Assembly: GCF_947499065.1 (NCBI RefSeq)
Contig: NZ_CANMMT010000011.1
Span: 1-64,000, forward strand
DNA: 64,000 nt
From: an uncultured Tenacibaculum sp.
Lineage (GTDB): Bacteria > Bacteroidota > Bacteroidia > Flavobacteriales > Flavobacteriaceae
Direction of reading: 5' to 3'
The position numbers were made by a program, and so were the translations under genes. Positions 19,966 to 29,471 of this stretch are shown one piece after another; positions within the stretch are counted from its first letter, which is position 1, and each line of letters opens with the position of its first letter. Below the pieces are notes generated by a model that was given only the letters and a program-made list of their open reading frames with translations, made no database searches and was not told where the DNA came from.

Positions 19966-20759
19966 AAATCAGAATATTTTATTGTAATATTTTTATATTC
20001 TTTCAAAATATCTTGTAGGACAATTTCTTCTTTATTTGAAAAAAATATGTTTGAAGGTTTATTCTTCATAGTATAAAGAATATTGTTTTTCTGTAAGATG
20101 TTTTTTGTTTGCATAGCTACCGCTTCCCCTGAATCGATAATGTTTACATTTGGGCCAACAATAGCTCTAATTTGAGGTATTAAAAATGGGTAATGAGTAC
20201 AACCTAATACTATAGAATCACATTTTTCTTTGAGCATTGGATTTATGTATGCTTTTAAGAGTTCTGTCATTTCTGTAGAATGCATTTTACCATTTTCAAT
20301 AAGTTCAACTAAGCCTTCACCAATTTGTTCTATAATTGTAATATTATCATCAATTTTAGATGAGGTTTTTTCAAATAAACTACTATTCAGCGTTCCTTTA
20401 GTTGCTAAAATACCTATAACACCTGTTTTTGTTTGAATTGAGGCAGGTTTAATAGCTGGTTCTATTCCTATAAAAGGAATGTTGTAATTAGCTCTTAAAT
20501 GCTTAATTGCATTCGTTGTAGCAGTGTTGCAAGCAACTACTATAATCTTACAACCTTTGTTTATTAAATATTCTGTATTTTTTATTGATAGCTGAATGAT
20601 TTCTTCCCTTGTTTTTTGACCATAAGGAGCATTTTTATTGTCAGATAAATATATAGTATTTTCATATGGAAGTAATTTGTTTATTTCTTTCCAAATTGAG
20701 ACCCCTCCTATACCAGAATCAAAAATACCTATGGGATGTTTAAAATTAGTAGTTATCAT
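19962..20759 (-). CDS. murI: Glutamate racemase
   Basis: I use the ATG at 20759 in place of the TTG at 20768. The 265-residue protein has the family pattern GIFDSGIGG at the N-terminus, SDNKNAPYG, the first catalytic Cys in VVACNTAT and the second in LGCTHYPF. It makes D-glutamate for peptidoglycan in the cytoplasm. It is separated from the OmpH genes upstream by a strong terminator, so it has its own transcription or relies on read-through. It overlaps the PorP-like gene end to end by 4 bases. Confidence 0.95.
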   Translation of the reverse strand: MITTNFKHPIGIFDSGIGGVSIWKEINKLLPYENTIYLSDNKNAPYGQKTREEIIQLSIKNTEYLINKGCKIIVVACNTATTNAIKHLRANYNIPFIGIEPAIKPASIQTKTGVIGILATKGTLNSSLFEKTSSKIDDNITIIEQIGEGLVELIENGKMHSTEMTELLKAYINPMLKEKCDSIVLGCTHYPFLIPQIRAIVGPNVNIIDSGEAVAMQTKNILQKNNILYTMKNKPSNIFFSNKEEIVLQDILKEYKNITIKYSDF

Positions 20760-20772
20760 ATGTAACAAAATT

Positions 20773-20802
20773 AAAAATCCTGCTGTATACAGCAGGATTT
20801 TT
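20773..20802 (-). terminator. Terminator after the ompH pair
   Basis: A perfect 15-bp palindromic arm pair, centred between 20787 and 20788, with A and T runs at its ends. It lies 22 bases after the stop of the second OmpH gene. Confidence 0.8.
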
Positions 20803-20824
20803 ATAAAATATTTTTAAGGTTTTA

Positions 20825-21334
20825 TTAGAAACCTAATTTAGCTTTTACAGCTCCGTAAATATCTTCACCTTTATCGTAAACGATTAATCCTTTTCCAGGA
20901 GTAGCATCGAATACATAGATAATTCCTTTTTCAGCAGCTACAGCTTTAATTGCATCTTCAGCTTTCTTTAAAATAGGAAGTGTTTTTTCTTGATATTTCT
21001 TTTGCATTTCTTGACCTGCAGATTGTTCAGCTTGAGCAATTCTTTGTCTATCTTGTTGAACTTCTACAGCTCTTTTTTGGTTAACTTCTTGAGTTTGGCT
21101 TTTTCCCTCTGCTTCATATTTCTTAATCTTAGCCTCTAACTTTTTATACATAGCTTCAATATCATCACGGTAAGTTTTGTTTAACTTTTCTAATTCCGTT
21201 TTCATAGCCTTAGTAGCAGGCATTTCAGCTAATAATTTATCAGTGTTAATATGTGCAGTTTTCTGTGCATTTGCCACCCCACCTAATCCAATCGTAAAAA
21301 TTGCAACTAATAATAACGTTTTTAAATGTTTCAT
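20825..21334 (-). CDS. OmpH/Skp family periplasmic chaperone
   Basis: 169 residues with a signal peptide (about 1-23, ending ANAQ), then the Skp pattern: AHINTDKLLAEMPATKAM at the start of the mature form, a long charged coiled coil (about 45-125) forming the tentacle, and a closing strand region. Skp trimers hold unfolded outer-membrane proteins in the periplasm. It follows a second, longer OmpH paralogue and bamA, the usual Bacteroidota order, and the products act together in outer-membrane protein assembly. Confidence 0.92.
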   Translation of the reverse strand: MKHLKTLLLVAIFTIGLGGVANAQKTAHINTDKLLAEMPATKAMKTELEKLNKTYRDDIEAMYKKLEAKIKKYEAEGKSQTQEVNQKRAVEVQQDRQRIAQAEQSAGQEMQKKYQEKTLPILKKAEDAIKAVAAEKGIIYVFDATPGKGLIVYDKGEDIYGAVKAKLGF

Positions 21335-21374
21335 CTCTGTTGTTTTAATTTAATTTTTGTTCTTTATTCTTGAT

Positions 21375-22199
21375 TTATTTGTTTTCGTCGGTTTGTTGAC
21401 TTTCTTTATTTTTCTTTTCTTCTTCTTGTTTTTTTGCTTCTTCTTGTGCTTTTCTTAAAGCTTTTTTCTTTTCTAATAACAATCTTCTTTTTTCATCCCT
21501 AGCTTTCAGTTTAGCTTGTCTCTTTTCTTCGATTAATTTAATTCTAGCTAACCTGTCTGCTTGTTTTTTCTTTTTTAATTCTTCTTTTTTAGCAGCTCTT
21601 TGTTTTTGCGCTTCACTTAAACCTTCTCCTTTAAGTAATTCTTTTTTAGCAGCTATTTTATCTCTTTTTTCTTGTTTTCTTTGATCAATGTTAATCATTT
21701 TTACAACAAGATCGCTAATATCGTGTTTTTTGTTTGAATACAGCATAACTAACTCGCTAGATTTATCAAAAACAAAATCGTATTTTTTTCTAGATGCAAT
21801 AGTTTGAACTGAATTGTATACTTGATCTTGTATTGGTTTAATCAATTGCCTTCTTAAATTATACATATCACCTTTAGGACCAAAGTATAACGATTCTAAT
21901 CTGCGTAAAGATTCATGCTTTATTTTGATATCCTCTTCACGTTCTTCAATCAAATCCTTAGTTAAGATAGCTTTTTCGTTAGCTAAGTCTGTTTTTAACA
22001 CTTCAATGGCACGAGCTTCTTTATCTAATCGAGTCTTCCATTTTTCAACTTTTGCATCTAAAGAATTCTGAGCTTCTAAATATTCAGGAATATTTTGAAG
22101 TATGTATTCCATATCAATGTATGCAATACGTTGATTTTTTTGAGCAAAAGAAATGCTTGCAATAAATAAAAGAACGATTGATAAAATGTTTTTTTTCAT
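21375..22199 (-). CDS. OmpH/Skp family protein with long charged tail
   Basis: 274 residues. The signal peptide is about 1-19 (ending SFAQ). The Skp-like region is about 22-170, with RIAYIDMEYILQNIPEY and FVFDKSSELVMLY. A roughly 100-residue C-terminal tail follows, dominated by Lys, Glu, Arg and Ala and predicted to be coiled coil. This tail is absent from the 169-residue paralogue downstream. It likely works as a periplasmic chaperone for outer-membrane proteins; the tail may extend the tentacles or bind another envelope partner. It lies 61 bases after bamA and 40 bases before its paralogue. Confidence 0.9.
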   Translation of the reverse strand: MKKNILSIVLLFIASISFAQKNQRIAYIDMEYILQNIPEYLEAQNSLDAKVEKWKTRLDKEARAIEVLKTDLANEKAILTKDLIEEREEDIKIKHESLRRLESLYFGPKGDMYNLRRQLIKPIQDQVYNSVQTIASRKKYDFVFDKSSELVMLYSNKKHDISDLVVKMINIDQRKQEKRDKIAAKKELLKGEGLSEAQKQRAAKKEELKKKKQADRLARIKLIEEKRQAKLKARDEKRRLLLEKKKALRKAQEEAKKQEEEKKNKESQQTDENK

Positions 22200-22260
22200 T
22201 TGTTATAATGTGTTTAGAAAAAACCGTGCCAAAAACCAGACACATTACAAATGTAAGGTT

Positions 22261-24807
22261 TTAGAACTGTCTTCCAATAATAAAATGTGTTTGCCAGCCA
22301 GATTTTTGAGTGAAACCAGGTAATGGATCGAACCCATGGGCGAAATCGATACCTAATAAACCAAAAGCAGGCATAAATATACGAACACCTAATCCTGCTG
22401 AACGTTTTAAATTAAACGGATTAAAGGTACTAAAATTGTCATAAGAATTACCAGCTTCTAAAAAACCTAAAGTATAAATAGAAGCAGAAGGTTTATCTGT
22501 TATAGAATAACGTAATTCTAATTGGAATTTGTTGTATATAGAACCTCCATCAATTGACGAAATTCTGTTGTTTTCATAACCTCTTAGTCCAATAACTTCT
22601 CTACCATCTAATTGGCCTTGTGCTATTCCATCTCCTCCAACAAAGTATCTTTCTACTGGTGTTAATCCTAATTTATCATTATATGTTCCTAAGTATCCCA
22701 TTTCAAAATTAGACATTAATACTAATTTGTTTGCTAATGCGGTATACCATTTTCCTTTAGCAGAAATTTTATAATACTCTAACCATTTATATTTATCTGA
22801 TAAAAAAGCTTGTCTTTGAGCATTTGTTGGGTTGCTAGGTTCTGTATAATCCTTACCATTAACTAATGAGTATGGGAAGGTAGCTTTTGCTCTTATTGAG
22901 AATTCAGAACCATAAGTTGGGAATATCAAACTAGGTCCAGCAGAATTTCTAGTTAAAGCAACATTATAAGCTAAATTATTTAAGTTTCCTTGACTTATTA
23001 TATCATTTGACGAACCTACACGATAACCATAGTTTTGAAGCTCAATTCTTTGATAGCTAATGCTTTGAGATAATGAAAAGTAATCATCAGGCCAACTCAA
23101 TCGCTTACCTAAACCAACAGTAGCTCCAATGATACTTAAACTTTGATTTTTATCTACTTTATTTGTTTGGAAATCAAAACGATATTGATTTGAAAGATAT
23201 ATAGAAAAAGATAAAGATTGAGGGGTTTTACCTCCTAACCATGGCTCTGTAAATGAGAAACTATAGGTGTTGAATGTTCTACTAGCTTGTAATCTAAGAG
23301 CAAGTTTTTGACCATCTCCCATAGGTAATGGTTTGTATGCTTCTTTATTAAAAAGATTCTTAATAGAGAAGTTGTTAAAAGATAAACCTAATGTACCAAT
23401 AAATGATCCACCACCGTAACCACCTTGTAATTCAATTTGACTACCTCCTTTTTCTACAACAGAAAAATCAATATCAGCAGTTTTGTTTTGATAATCAGGT
23501 TTTACATCTGGAGTTACATTTGCGTCGAAGAAACCTAACTGTCCAATTTCACGTATAGAACGAATAATATTTTGACGGCTAAATAAATCTCCTGGTTTAA
23601 CACGTAATTCTCTAAAAATTACATGATCATTTGTTTTATCATTCCCACTAACAGTAACTTTCTTAATCGTAGCAGGTTCATCTTCACGAATACGAACTTC
23701 AACGGTAATTGAGTCATTTTTTACCTTTGTTTCTATAGCATTTATTTGAGAGAATAAATAACCATTATTATGGTACAACGTTTGGATATCTGTTGAATTT
23801 GGAGTTCCATCTCCAGAGATACGTTCTTTTAAAACTTTACCGTTATAAATATCACCTTTTTCAATTCTTAATATATTATGTAAGAATTCATCTGAATATC
23901 TTTTATTACCTATAAATTTAATGTCATCAAAACGGTACTGGCGACCTTCATCTAATTCGATTTCTAAATTTATAGTGTTGTCGTCATTCCAAGTTAATTT
24001 ATCAGATAAAATACGAGCATCACGATATCCATTTTCACTATATTTTTCAAGAATACTTTCTAAATCTTTTTTATAATCGTCTTTAATATATTTAGATGAT
24101 TTCCAAAAACGACCTAAAAACTTACGTTTTGTATTTTTCATTGCACCACGTAAGGCACCACTAGACATAGCCTTGTTACCTATAAAATTAATTTCTTTAA
24201 TTTTAATACGCTTCCCTTTGTCAATGAAAATATTCATGCTAACAGTGTTAACATCAGAAGTATCTTTTCTTGTGTCTAAAGAAACCTTAGTCTTTAAAAA
24301 ACCTTTATCAGTATATTTTTTCTTAATGTAGTTTCTAGTGGTTACAATTAGATTGTCTGTAACCATAACTCCTTTTTTAAGATCAGTCTCTTTTTTAATT
24401 TCTTTTCTTTTAGATTTACTAACCCCAGAAATACTAACGTTTAATAATTGAGGTAATTCAGTTACATCAAATTGAAGATAAACAGTGTTTCCATCTCTTT
24501 TAGATAAGTATACATCTACCTCGCTAAATTGTTTACTCTCGTATAATTTTTTTATAGCACTAGAAAGTTTATCACCAGGAAGTTTAATAGGTTGTCCTTG
24601 AACTAAACCTGTATAAACACGTACAGTTTGTTCGCTAAATTTTTGTAAGCCAGTTACAGTAATTCCCCCTAAAATATATGGTTTACCCCTTTCGTAAGAA
24701 ATAACACCATTAGTTGCTGTACTGTCTTTAGAAATTGTGTTTTGTGCTTGTGTACTTGCCGTAATAAAGGCAATAAAAAATACTACTAAATACGAATATT
24801 TATTCAT
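22261..24807 (-). CDS. bamA: Outer-membrane protein assembly factor BamA
   Basis: I start at the ATG at 24807 (MNKYSYL), which gives a signal peptide ending STQAQ and an 8-base overlap with uppS. The 848-residue protein has five POTRA-type segments (about 45-480), seen as repeated beta-alpha motifs such as ITVTGLQKFSEQTV and KVTVSGNDKTNDHVI. The C-terminal Omp85 barrel carries the VIGLRGYENN motif and a final aromatic-ending strand (HFIIGRQF). It inserts barrel proteins into the outer membrane. Placement between uppS and the OmpH chaperones is typical. Confidence 0.96.
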   Translation of the reverse strand: MNKYSYLVVFFIAFITASTQAQNTISKDSTATNGVISYERGKPYILGGITVTGLQKFSEQTVRVYTGLVQGQPIKLPGDKLSSAIKKLYESKQFSEVDVYLSKRDGNTVYLQFDVTELPQLLNVSISGVSKSKRKEIKKETDLKKGVMVTDNLIVTTRNYIKKKYTDKGFLKTKVSLDTRKDTSDVNTVSMNIFIDKGKRIKIKEINFIGNKAMSSGALRGAMKNTKRKFLGRFWKSSKYIKDDYKKDLESILEKYSENGYRDARILSDKLTWNDDNTINLEIELDEGRQYRFDDIKFIGNKRYSDEFLHNILRIEKGDIYNGKVLKERISGDGTPNSTDIQTLYHNNGYLFSQINAIETKVKNDSITVEVRIREDEPATIKKVTVSGNDKTNDHVIFRELRVKPGDLFSRQNIIRSIREIGQLGFFDANVTPDVKPDYQNKTADIDFSVVEKGGSQIELQGGYGGGSFIGTLGLSFNNFSIKNLFNKEAYKPLPMGDGQKLALRLQASRTFNTYSFSFTEPWLGGKTPQSLSFSIYLSNQYRFDFQTNKVDKNQSLSIIGATVGLGKRLSWPDDYFSLSQSISYQRIELQNYGYRVGSSNDIISQGNLNNLAYNVALTRNSAGPSLIFPTYGSEFSIRAKATFPYSLVNGKDYTEPSNPTNAQRQAFLSDKYKWLEYYKISAKGKWYTALANKLVLMSNFEMGYLGTYNDKLGLTPVERYFVGGDGIAQGQLDGREVIGLRGYENNRISSIDGGSIYNKFQLELRYSITDKPSASIYTLGFLEAGNSYDNFSTFNPFNLKRSAGLGVRIFMPAFGLLGIDFAHGFDPLPGFTQKSGWQTHFIIGRQF

Positions 24808-25552
24808 TGGTTTCAATCTGTTCGCTAGTTTTTCCAAATCTTCTCTCTCTATTTTGATAATCAATTATTGCGTCGAAAAGATGTTCTCTTCTAAAATCTG
24901 GCCATAATATATCTGTAAAATATAATTCAGCATATGCCATTTGCCAAAGTAAGAAGTTACTAATTCTTTGTTCCCCACTTGTACGTATCATAAAATCAAC
25001 GTCGGGCAAATTAAATGTATATAAATGATTATTTATAATTTTTTCGTCTATTTTTTCAATATCTAATTGGTTATTAACAACTTTTTTAGATATGTTTTTG
25101 ATAGCATTAACAATTTCTTCCCTAGAACCATAGCTTAGAGCAAAACTTAAAGTGATCTTGGTATTGTTCTTTGTTTCTTCAATAACCTTGGCTAAAATTT
25201 TCTGAGCACTTTTGGGTAAACTAGCAATATTACCAACAGCATTTACTTTAACATTTTTTCGCTGAAATTCTGGTAATTCTTTTTTAAGAGTACTAACTAG
25301 TAAGCTCATTAAAGCATCTACTTCAAGTTTAGGTCTATTCCAGTTTTCGGTTGAGAAAGCATAAAGAGTTAAAAATTTCACTCCCACATCTGAAGCTGCA
25401 TCAGCAGTTTCTCTTATGGCAGTTAATGCATTTCTATGACCAAAAACACGTTGCATTCCTTTTCCTTTAGCCCATCTACCATTTCCATCCATAATTACGG
25501 CAATGTGATTTGGGACTTTTTGTAAGTCAATGCTTTGTAGTTTTTTTTCCAT
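24800..25552 (-). CDS. uppS: Isoprenyl transferase (undecaprenyl diphosphate synthase)
   Basis: 250 residues with the cis-prenyltransferase signature: HIAVIMDGNGRWAKGKG near residue 16 (catalytic Asp in MDGNGRWA), GHRNALTAIRE, LTLYAFSTENWNRP, and the C-terminal DFMIRTSGEQRISNFLLWQ. It makes the lipid carrier for cell-wall and polysaccharide synthesis at the cytoplasmic face of the membrane. The stop overlaps the start of bamA by 8 bases. The gene upstream ends 2 bases before its ATG, so the three are one operon. Confidence 0.96.
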   Translation of the reverse strand: MEKKLQSIDLQKVPNHIAVIMDGNGRWAKGKGMQRVFGHRNALTAIRETADAASDVGVKFLTLYAFSTENWNRPKLEVDALMSLLVSTLKKELPEFQRKNVKVNAVGNIASLPKSAQKILAKVIEETKNNTKITLSFALSYGSREEIVNAIKNISKKVVNNQLDIEKIDEKIINNHLYTFNLPDVDFMIRTSGEQRISNFLLWQMAYAELYFTDILWPDFRREHLFDAIIDYQNRERRFGKTSEQIETNE

Positions 25553-25554
25553 AT

Positions 25555-26247
25555 TTAATTTGCTAATCCACTATAACACGGTGGTCTTCCAAAGGTATAA
25601 ACAATTGAGAATCCTGTAAACATATACCAATCATTTCCTGTACCTCCAAAATTTAAAGAATTTATTTTGTTTGTAGTAAAATCAATATCATCTACAAAGG
25701 TTACACGAGCACCTGCTTCAAAAGCAATTGCTAAATTGTCTGCTAACCTTCCTTTTATACCAATACCAACTGGTATTGAATAAGAAAACTTATTTGTTAG
25801 CGTAGTTGTATTGTTTGCAGTATTAACAGAAGTAGGACTTTTGTAGTTAAAAGCTGCTATTTCAGCCAATATATATGGTGTAAAAGTTGTTTTATAATCG
25901 CTTATGTTATAGTCGAAGAAGTTAAATTCAATACCTACAGCAAATTCGTTAATTGTATTGTTAAATCTATATGCTCCTCGAGGTCTATTTTTTCTAAAAG
26001 GATTTTCAGCATCATTATCATCACCTGAAACAGGAATGTAGGTATATGTTCCTCTTAAAGCTATCCTTGGGTTTAAATTATATTTATATATAAGCCCACC
26101 TCCAAACTTATTTGGGTAAATATAATTAGTTCTACCGATGTCACCTACATAGTTAGAGCCTCCAAGAAATACCCCAATTTCATGAGTTTGCGATAAAACT
26201 GTTATTGCTGTGAAAGCAAATGATATGAATAGAAAAAATTTTCTCAT
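25555..26247 (-). CDS. Small outer-membrane beta-barrel protein (DUF6089-like)
   Basis: I start at the ATG at 26247 (MRKFFLF) rather than the TTG at 26265. The 230-residue protein has a signal peptide ending VLSQ and alternating hydrophobic/aromatic strands: EIGVFLGGSNYVGDIG near the mature start, RIALRGTYTYIPVSGDD in the middle and a barrel-like end. It matches the DUF6089 group found beside uppS-bamA in Flavobacteriia. Function unknown; it lies 2 bases before uppS and is likely cotranscribed, which suggests a link to envelope assembly. Confidence 0.78.
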   Translation of the reverse strand: MRKFFLFISFAFTAITVLSQTHEIGVFLGGSNYVGDIGRTNYIYPNKFGGGLIYKYNLNPRIALRGTYTYIPVSGDDNDAENPFRKNRPRGAYRFNNTINEFAVGIEFNFFDYNISDYKTTFTPYILAEIAAFNYKSPTSVNTANNTTTLTNKFSYSIPVGIGIKGRLADNLAIAFEAGARVTFVDDIDFTTNKINSLNFGGTGNDWYMFTGFSIVYTFGRPPCYSGLAN

Positions 26248-26353
26248 CGTTAAAATAGCGTGCAAATATAGGAAAATGAATTTGCTTTAAAAAGTTAATA
26301 ATCTGTCTTTTTGATTAACTTTTTTTTTAATGTTTTATTGTAATCAAAGGAGA

Positions 26354-27250
26354 TTATAATGATTCGTTTCTTGTATCTTCTCCCCACAAAAGTTTACTTC
26401 TTAGAGTTTTTAGATAAGATTGATTTTTTAATAAGATGCTTTTAATAGTAAAAGGTGCTTTCGAAATTTTAATTTTTGTCTCTTGAGAAACAGTTGTAAT
26501 ACGTGAATCGAGGGATATTAAAAAATCTTTTTCTCTAGCGCTAACTTCAAGTTGTATTGAGGTTTCGTCTGGTATTACCATTGGTCTTGCATTCAAGTTA
26601 TGAGGAGCAATAGGAGTAATAATAAAACTCTTTGAATTTGGTAAAACTACTGGTCCATCACAACTTAAAGAATATCCTGTAGAACCTGTTGGCGTAGATA
26701 TAATTAAGCCATCTGCCCAATAGTTAGTTAAATATTCTTCATTTAAATAAGTTTTAACACCTATCATCGAAGTTGTATTTCTTCTTGCAATGGTAACTTC
26801 ATTTAATGCAAAATCTAATTCAGAAAAATCTTCTGCTATTGGATTTGTTTTAATTTGAAGCAAAGTTCTTTCTTGAATTGTGTATTCTTTTTTTAATAAT
26901 AAATCTACGGCTTCGTTTATTTGGTCTTTTTGAATTGTAGCTAAAAAACCTAATCTTCCTGTGTTAATTCCTAAAATAGGGATGTTAAGGTTACGAACAT
27001 AAGTAACAGCTCTTAAAATAGTACCATCACCACCAATGCTAAACATCATATCAAATGAATTTGATAAATCTCTAAAATGAGAAAAGGTAGGGTACTTTTT
27101 ATTTAATGAATTGTTTTGAATTAATAAATCGTAAAATTCTTTTTCAAAAAAAACAACAATGTTTTTACATTCTAAAGCAGATAATAAAATTTTAATCTCT
27201 TTTTCTGCTGTAATGGTGTAGGATTGACCATATATAGCTACTTTCTTCAC
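26354..27250 (-). CDS. nadK: NAD kinase
   Basis: 298 residues with the NAD kinase signature SIGGDGTIL (Gly73-Thr77), GINTGRLGFL and the ADGLIISTPTGSTGY motif. It makes NADP from NAD and ATP. The start is a GTG at 27250: an in-frame TAA lies 9 bases upstream and no ATG precedes the conserved MKKVAIYGQ-type beginning. It lies 19 bases after the CBS-domain gene and is read in the same direction as the bamA operon, with a 106-base gap before the next gene. Confidence 0.94.
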   Translation of the reverse strand: MKKVAIYGQSYTITAEKEIKILLSALECKNIVVFFEKEFYDLLIQNNSLNKKYPTFSHFRDLSNSFDMMFSIGGDGTILRAVTYVRNLNIPILGINTGRLGFLATIQKDQINEAVDLLLKKEYTIQERTLLQIKTNPIAEDFSELDFALNEVTIARRNTTSMIGVKTYLNEEYLTNYWADGLIISTPTGSTGYSLSCDGPVVLPNSKSFIITPIAPHNLNARPMVIPDETSIQLEVSAREKDFLISLDSRITTVSQETKIKISKAPFTIKSILLKNQSYLKTLRSKLLWGEDTRNESL

Positions 27251-27269
27251 GCTTGATTAGTATTTTAGG

Positions 27270-27929
27270 TTACATGTTTAGATATTTTCTTAGGTAAGCA
27301 GCTCTGTCTTTAAGCTCTTCTAAATAAAAATCATCTTCATGCTGTGTAATAACATTATAGTCGTATCTTCTAAAAGTTTGAATGATTTCATTTATTTCTT
27401 CAGAAATTATTTTTAAAGTAATTTGTACATTGTCTTGGCTTTCAGAAGAGATATAAAAACCTAGTAGTTTACCACCATTTGTTTCTACGATTTGAGCAAT
27501 TTGACTCATCAAATAATCATTTTTGTTTTTTGTAATGATTAGAGTGTCGCTTTCATTGTGTAAAAATGGGCTATCAGCAAAAGCGTCTAAAATATCGTTT
27601 AGCTCATAGTACCCTATGTAATTCATTTCCTTGTTTAAAACTGGAATTAAATTAGAGTCATTATCAGCAAATAAAACTATTAAATCTAATAATGTGGCTT
27701 TTTCGTTTGTGTAAAAAAGGTCTAATAAATATGAATACTCACTAAGTAAACCACTTTTGTCTTCTATAATTTGTACGTCAGCTTCAGGTAAGCACCCAAT
27801 TAGTTTACCACTTTCTACTATAGGTATGTGAGTTATAGGTAAATTTTCACATAACTTTTGTGCATCCTTCACAGTACTCTTTAAAGTAAGAGCCTTAATA
27901 TCTGTAAGTATAAAATCGTTTATATTCAT
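27270..27929 (-). CDS. CBS-domain protein
   Basis: 219 residues with two CBS motifs (about 1-60 and 70-125; note THIPIVESGKLIG and LIPVLNKEMNYIG) and a C-terminal ACT-like region (about 130-200) with GGKLLGFYIS. CBS pairs bind adenine nucleotides; ACT domains bind small ligands. The gene lies 19 bases before nadK, so a nucleotide-sensing role linked to NAD(P) supply is possible but unproven. It is divergent from pdxJ with only 59 bases between. Confidence 0.82.
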   Translation of the reverse strand: MNINDFILTDIKALTLKSTVKDAQKLCENLPITHIPIVESGKLIGCLPEADVQIIEDKSGLLSEYSYLLDLFYTNEKATLLDLIVLFADNDSNLIPVLNKEMNYIGYYELNDILDAFADSPFLHNESDTLIITKNKNDYLMSQIAQIVETNGGKLLGFYISSESQDNVQITLKIISEEINEIIQTFRRYDYNVITQHEDDFYLEELKDRAAYLRKYLNM

Positions 27930-27963
27930 TACTACGAATATAGTTTAAAAAGTTTTAATGATT

Positions 27964-27971
27964 TACCTTTG
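27964..27971 (+). promoter_or_regulatory. -7 promoter element (TACCTTTG) for pdxJ
   Basis: TACCTTTG matches TAnnTTTG and ends 17 bases before the pdxJ ATG. The -33 side is weak. Confidence 0.45.
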
Positions 27972-27988
27972 TGGTTTAATTTTATAAG

Positions 27989-28702
27989 ATGACAAAGTTA
28001 AGTGTAAATATTAATAAGATTGCAACTTTACGTAATTCAAGAGGGGGAAACGTTCCTAATTTATTAAAGGTTGCAACAGATATTCAAGATTTTGGAGCAG
28101 AAGGAATAACTATTCATCCAAGACCAGATGAACGTCATATTCGTTATCAAGATGCTTATGATCTTAAATCAATAGTTTCTACAGAATATAATATTGAAGG
28201 AAATCCAATAGATAAATTTATGAATATGGTGTTGGAAATTAAACCAACACAAGTAACCTTAGTGCCAGATAGCATTGATGCGCTAACTTCTAATGCTGGA
28301 TGGGATACTATTAAGCATCAAACTTATTTACAAGATGTAATTGCTGAATTTAAAAGGAATGGAATTAGAACATCAATTTTTATTGATACTGATTTAAAAC
28401 TAATAGAAGCGGCAGCTAAAACAGGAACAGATAGAATTGAGTTGTATACAGAAGAGTTTGCTACTCAGTATGAAGTTGGTAATAAGGAGGCTGTGAAACC
28501 TTATGCCGAAGCTGCTATTTTAGCACATGAATTAGGTTTAGGAATTAATGCTGGACATGATTTGAATTTAGATAATATCAAATTCTTTAAAGAAAACATT
28601 CCTAATTTAGCAGAGGTATCAATAGGGCATGCGCTTATATCAGAATCATTGTATTTAGGATTGGAGAATGTTGTAAACATGTATTTAGATAGGTTGAAAT
28701 AA
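27989..28702 (+). CDS. pdxJ: Pyridoxine 5'-phosphate synthase
   Basis: 237 residues, the usual PdxJ length. Family motifs are present: [18 protein letters not shown] at the N-terminus, [22 protein letters not shown] and the C-terminal [16 protein letters not shown]. The enzyme condenses 1-deoxyxylulose 5-phosphate with 3-amino-2-oxopropyl phosphate to make pyridoxine 5'-phosphate. The next gene starts 2 bases after its stop, forming a two-gene operon. Confidence 0.96.
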   Translation: MTKLSVNINKIATLRNSRGGNVPNLLKVATDIQDFGAEGITIHPRPDERHIRYQDAYDLKSIVSTEYNIEGNPIDKFMNMVLEIKPTQVTLVPDSIDALTSNAGWDTIKHQTYLQDVIAEFKRNGIRTSIFIDTDLKLIEAAAKTGTDRIELYTEEFATQYEVGNKEAVKPYAEAAILAHELGLGINAGHDLNLDNIKFFKENIPNLAEVSIGHALISESLYLGLENVVNMYLDRLK

Positions 28703-28703
28703 A

Positions 28704-29468
28704 ATGGAGATTCTACATTCAAGAATTTTAGGAGAAGGAGAACCACTTTTGATATTACATGGTTATTTTGGAATGGGAGATAACTGGAAATCTCATGCAA
28801 ATAAATTTGTAGAAGATGGGTTTGAAGTTCACTTAATAGATCAACGTAATCATGGTCGTAGTTTTCATTCTGATGAGTTTGATTATGAGTTAATGGTAGA
28901 GGATTTATACAATTATATAGAGCATTACAATTTAGAACAAATAAACCTGTTAGGGCATTCGATGGGTGGGAAAACTGTAATGTTATTTGCTACTGAATAC
29001 CCTGAGTTTGTTAAAAAATTAATTGTAGCTGATATTTCTCCAAGAATGTATCCACCACATCATCATGATATTTTACAAGCATTGAATTCAGTGGATTTTG
29101 AAGTTGATAATTCACGAAAGCTAGTAGAAGAAAAACTAATGGAATTAATTCCAGAGCCTGGGATACGTCAATTTTTATTAAAGAGCACTTATTGGAAAGA
29201 GAAAGGTAAGCTGGCTTTTAGGTTTAATTTAAAATCATTAACAGAAAATAACAATGAAGTGGGAGAAGCTTTACCTTCTTTTACAGTTTTTGAAGGAGAA
29301 ACATTGTTTTTGAAAGGAGAAAATTCTGGTTATATTTCTGAAAATGAAGAGCCACTTATACAAGCACATTTTCCAAATTCAAGAATAAAAGCAGTAGCCA
29401 ACGCGGGTCATTGGCTACATGCAGAAAATCCAAAAGAGTTTTATAATACCGTAATTGATTTTTTATAG
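28704..29468 (+). CDS. Alpha/beta-fold hydrolase (YbfF-like esterase)
   Basis: 254 residues, alpha/beta-hydrolase fold. The oxyanion region is LILHGYFGMGDNW, the nucleophile elbow GHSMGGK (Ser about 87), and the catalytic His is in NAGHWLHAE near the C-terminus. DQRNHGRS is typical of the YbfF/acyl-CoA thioesterase-like esterases. Cytoplasmic, no signal peptide. It lies directly after pdxJ in the same operon, an arrangement I believe is common in Flavobacteriia. The true substrate is unknown. Confidence 0.87.
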   Translation: MEILHSRILGEGEPLLILHGYFGMGDNWKSHANKFVEDGFEVHLIDQRNHGRSFHSDEFDYELMVEDLYNYIEHYNLEQINLLGHSMGGKTVMLFATEYPEFVKKLIVADISPRMYPPHHHDILQALNSVDFEVDNSRKLVEEKLMELIPEPGIRQFLLKSTYWKEKGKLAFRFNLKSLTENNNEVGEALPSFTVFEGETLFLKGENSGYISENEEPLIQAHFPNSRIKAVANAGHWLHAENPKEFYNTVIDFL

Positions 29469-29471
29469 GTT

